From Bacillota bacterium (GTDB lineage: Bacteria > Bacillota > Clostridia > Christensenellales > Borkfalkiaceae): a stretch of 7,024 nt of DNA. Positions 6,601-7,024 of this stretch are shown one piece after another. The notes below the pieces were generated by a model, which was not told the origin of the DNA, made no database searches, and worked only from the letters and a program-made list of their open reading frames with translations. Each line of letters starts with the position of its first letter. Position 1 is the first letter of the stretch. The translations under genes and the position numbers were made by a program. The stretch spans positions 1-7,024 of the forward strand of contig JAETTR010000058.1 of NCBI GenBank assembly GCA_021768985.1, given 5' to 3'.

Positions 6601-7024
6601 TTCAATTCGGACCGAGCGGAAATTGCGAAAGTTTTTATGCGGAAGGGTACGACCACACCGAGCAGTCGGCAAAGTTCGTGAAATCGCGCGGACTCGACTG
6701 CTTCGAATATTCCTTCGGGCGGGGCGTCCGCATGACGGAGGGAAAGGCGGTCTCGATCGGCGAAGCGTTTGCGGAGGAGGGCGTGGAGATCTCCGTGCAC
6801 GCGCCGTACTTTATCAACTTCGGCAACCCCGACGACGAGATGGCGGCAAAGTCATACGGTTACGTGCTCGACAGCGGCAAGGCGTTAAAGCTGATGGGCG
6901 GAAAACGTTGCGTGTTTCACCCCGCCGCGCAGGGGAAAGAGGACCGCGAGCGGGTCGTGGAACGCACGCTCGACCGATTGAAAACGTTGCGCGATTATAT
7001 TTATCTCAACGATTTGCAGGGGCT
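6597..7024 (+). CDS. Endonuclease IV-like (Nfo-related) TIM-barrel protein, 3' truncated
   Basis: The frame is open from ATG 6597 to the right edge, giving 142 residues of an incomplete protein. It resembles the endonuclease IV / xylose isomerase-like TIM-barrel superfamily. ISVHAPYFINFGNP (His68) matches the HAPYxINL strand of Nfo, and GGKRCVFHPAAQG (His108) matches the VxHPG strand; these correspond in position to metal ligands His69 and His109 of E. coli Nfo. The first strand differs: canonical Nfo has GAHVS with a conserved His, while here it is FGPSGNCESFY, as I recall for a divergent Nfo-like subgroup annotated simply as TIM-barrel proteins. Whether it cleaves abasic sites cannot be judged from this part. 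The start overlaps the ribF stop by 4 bases (ATGA); a weak AAGGA (6580-6584) lies 12 bases upstream. It appears to be the next cistron of the same operon. Confidence 0.8.
   Translation, partial: MIQFGPSGNCESFYAEGYDHTEQSAKFVKSRGLDCFEYSFGRGVRMTEGKAVSIGEAFAEEGVEISVHAPYFINFGNPDDEMAAKSYGYVLDSGKALKLMGGKRCVFHPAAQGKEDRERVVERTLDRLKTLRDYIYLNDLQG

Noticed and set aside
1..7024. Frequent GATC and GCGCGC words as possible methylation or uptake signals
   Set aside because: They follow from common codon pairs (G-ending codon plus ATC for Ile, and GCG/CGC codons); no spacing or strand pattern was evident.

Overview
The window is one uninterrupted stretch of a bacterial transcription/translation operon, read entirely on the + strand. 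In order it holds the 3' end of nusA, rnpM (ylxR), ylxQ, infB, rbfA, nrnA, truB, ribF, and the 5' part of an endonuclease IV-like TIM-barrel gene that runs off the right edge. I see no mobile element, CRISPR array, RNA gene, promoter or terminator. There is almost no non-coding DNA: the only true gap is about 10 bases between ylxQ and infB, and it holds a Shine-Dalgarno sequence.

The gene order nusA-ylxR-ylxQ-infB-rbfA-nrnA-truB-ribF is the classic Firmicutes arrangement. The DNA is GC-rich (around 60% judged by eye, not counted), with strong G/C at third codon positions. Together with the long Ala/Pro/Arg/Asn-rich linker in IF2, this suggests an uncultured, gut-type lineage of Clostridia, possibly Christensenellales-like. 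That placement is inference; the sequence contains no taxonomic marker such as rRNA.

Layout: 1-377 is the NusA KH1-KH2 end plus an acidic tail. 378-936 holds two small RNA-binding proteins, RnpM and the L7Ae-like YlxQ. 947-3601 is translation initiation factor IF2, with an unusual N-terminal half made of a coiled coil and a repeat linker. 3598-3957 is the ribosome maturation factor RbfA, 3954-4922 the nanoRNase/pAp phosphatase NrnA, 4919-5752 the tRNA pseudouridine-55 synthase TruB, and 5746-6600 the bifunctional riboflavin kinase/FAD synthetase RibF. 6597-7024 is the partial TIM-barrel gene.

Most junctions are overlaps of 4 to 14 bases, so translation is probably coupled along the transcript. 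The products link transcription elongation (NusA), RNA processing and turnover (RnpM, NrnA), 30S maturation and initiation (RbfA, IF2), tRNA modification (TruB) and flavin cofactor supply (RibF).

I did not find a new defence or mobile system. The points most worth a second look are the rebuilt N-terminus of IF2, the degenerate nucleotide-binding motif in RibF, and the TIM-barrel gene coupled to ribF where rpsO and pnp often follow in other Firmicutes.
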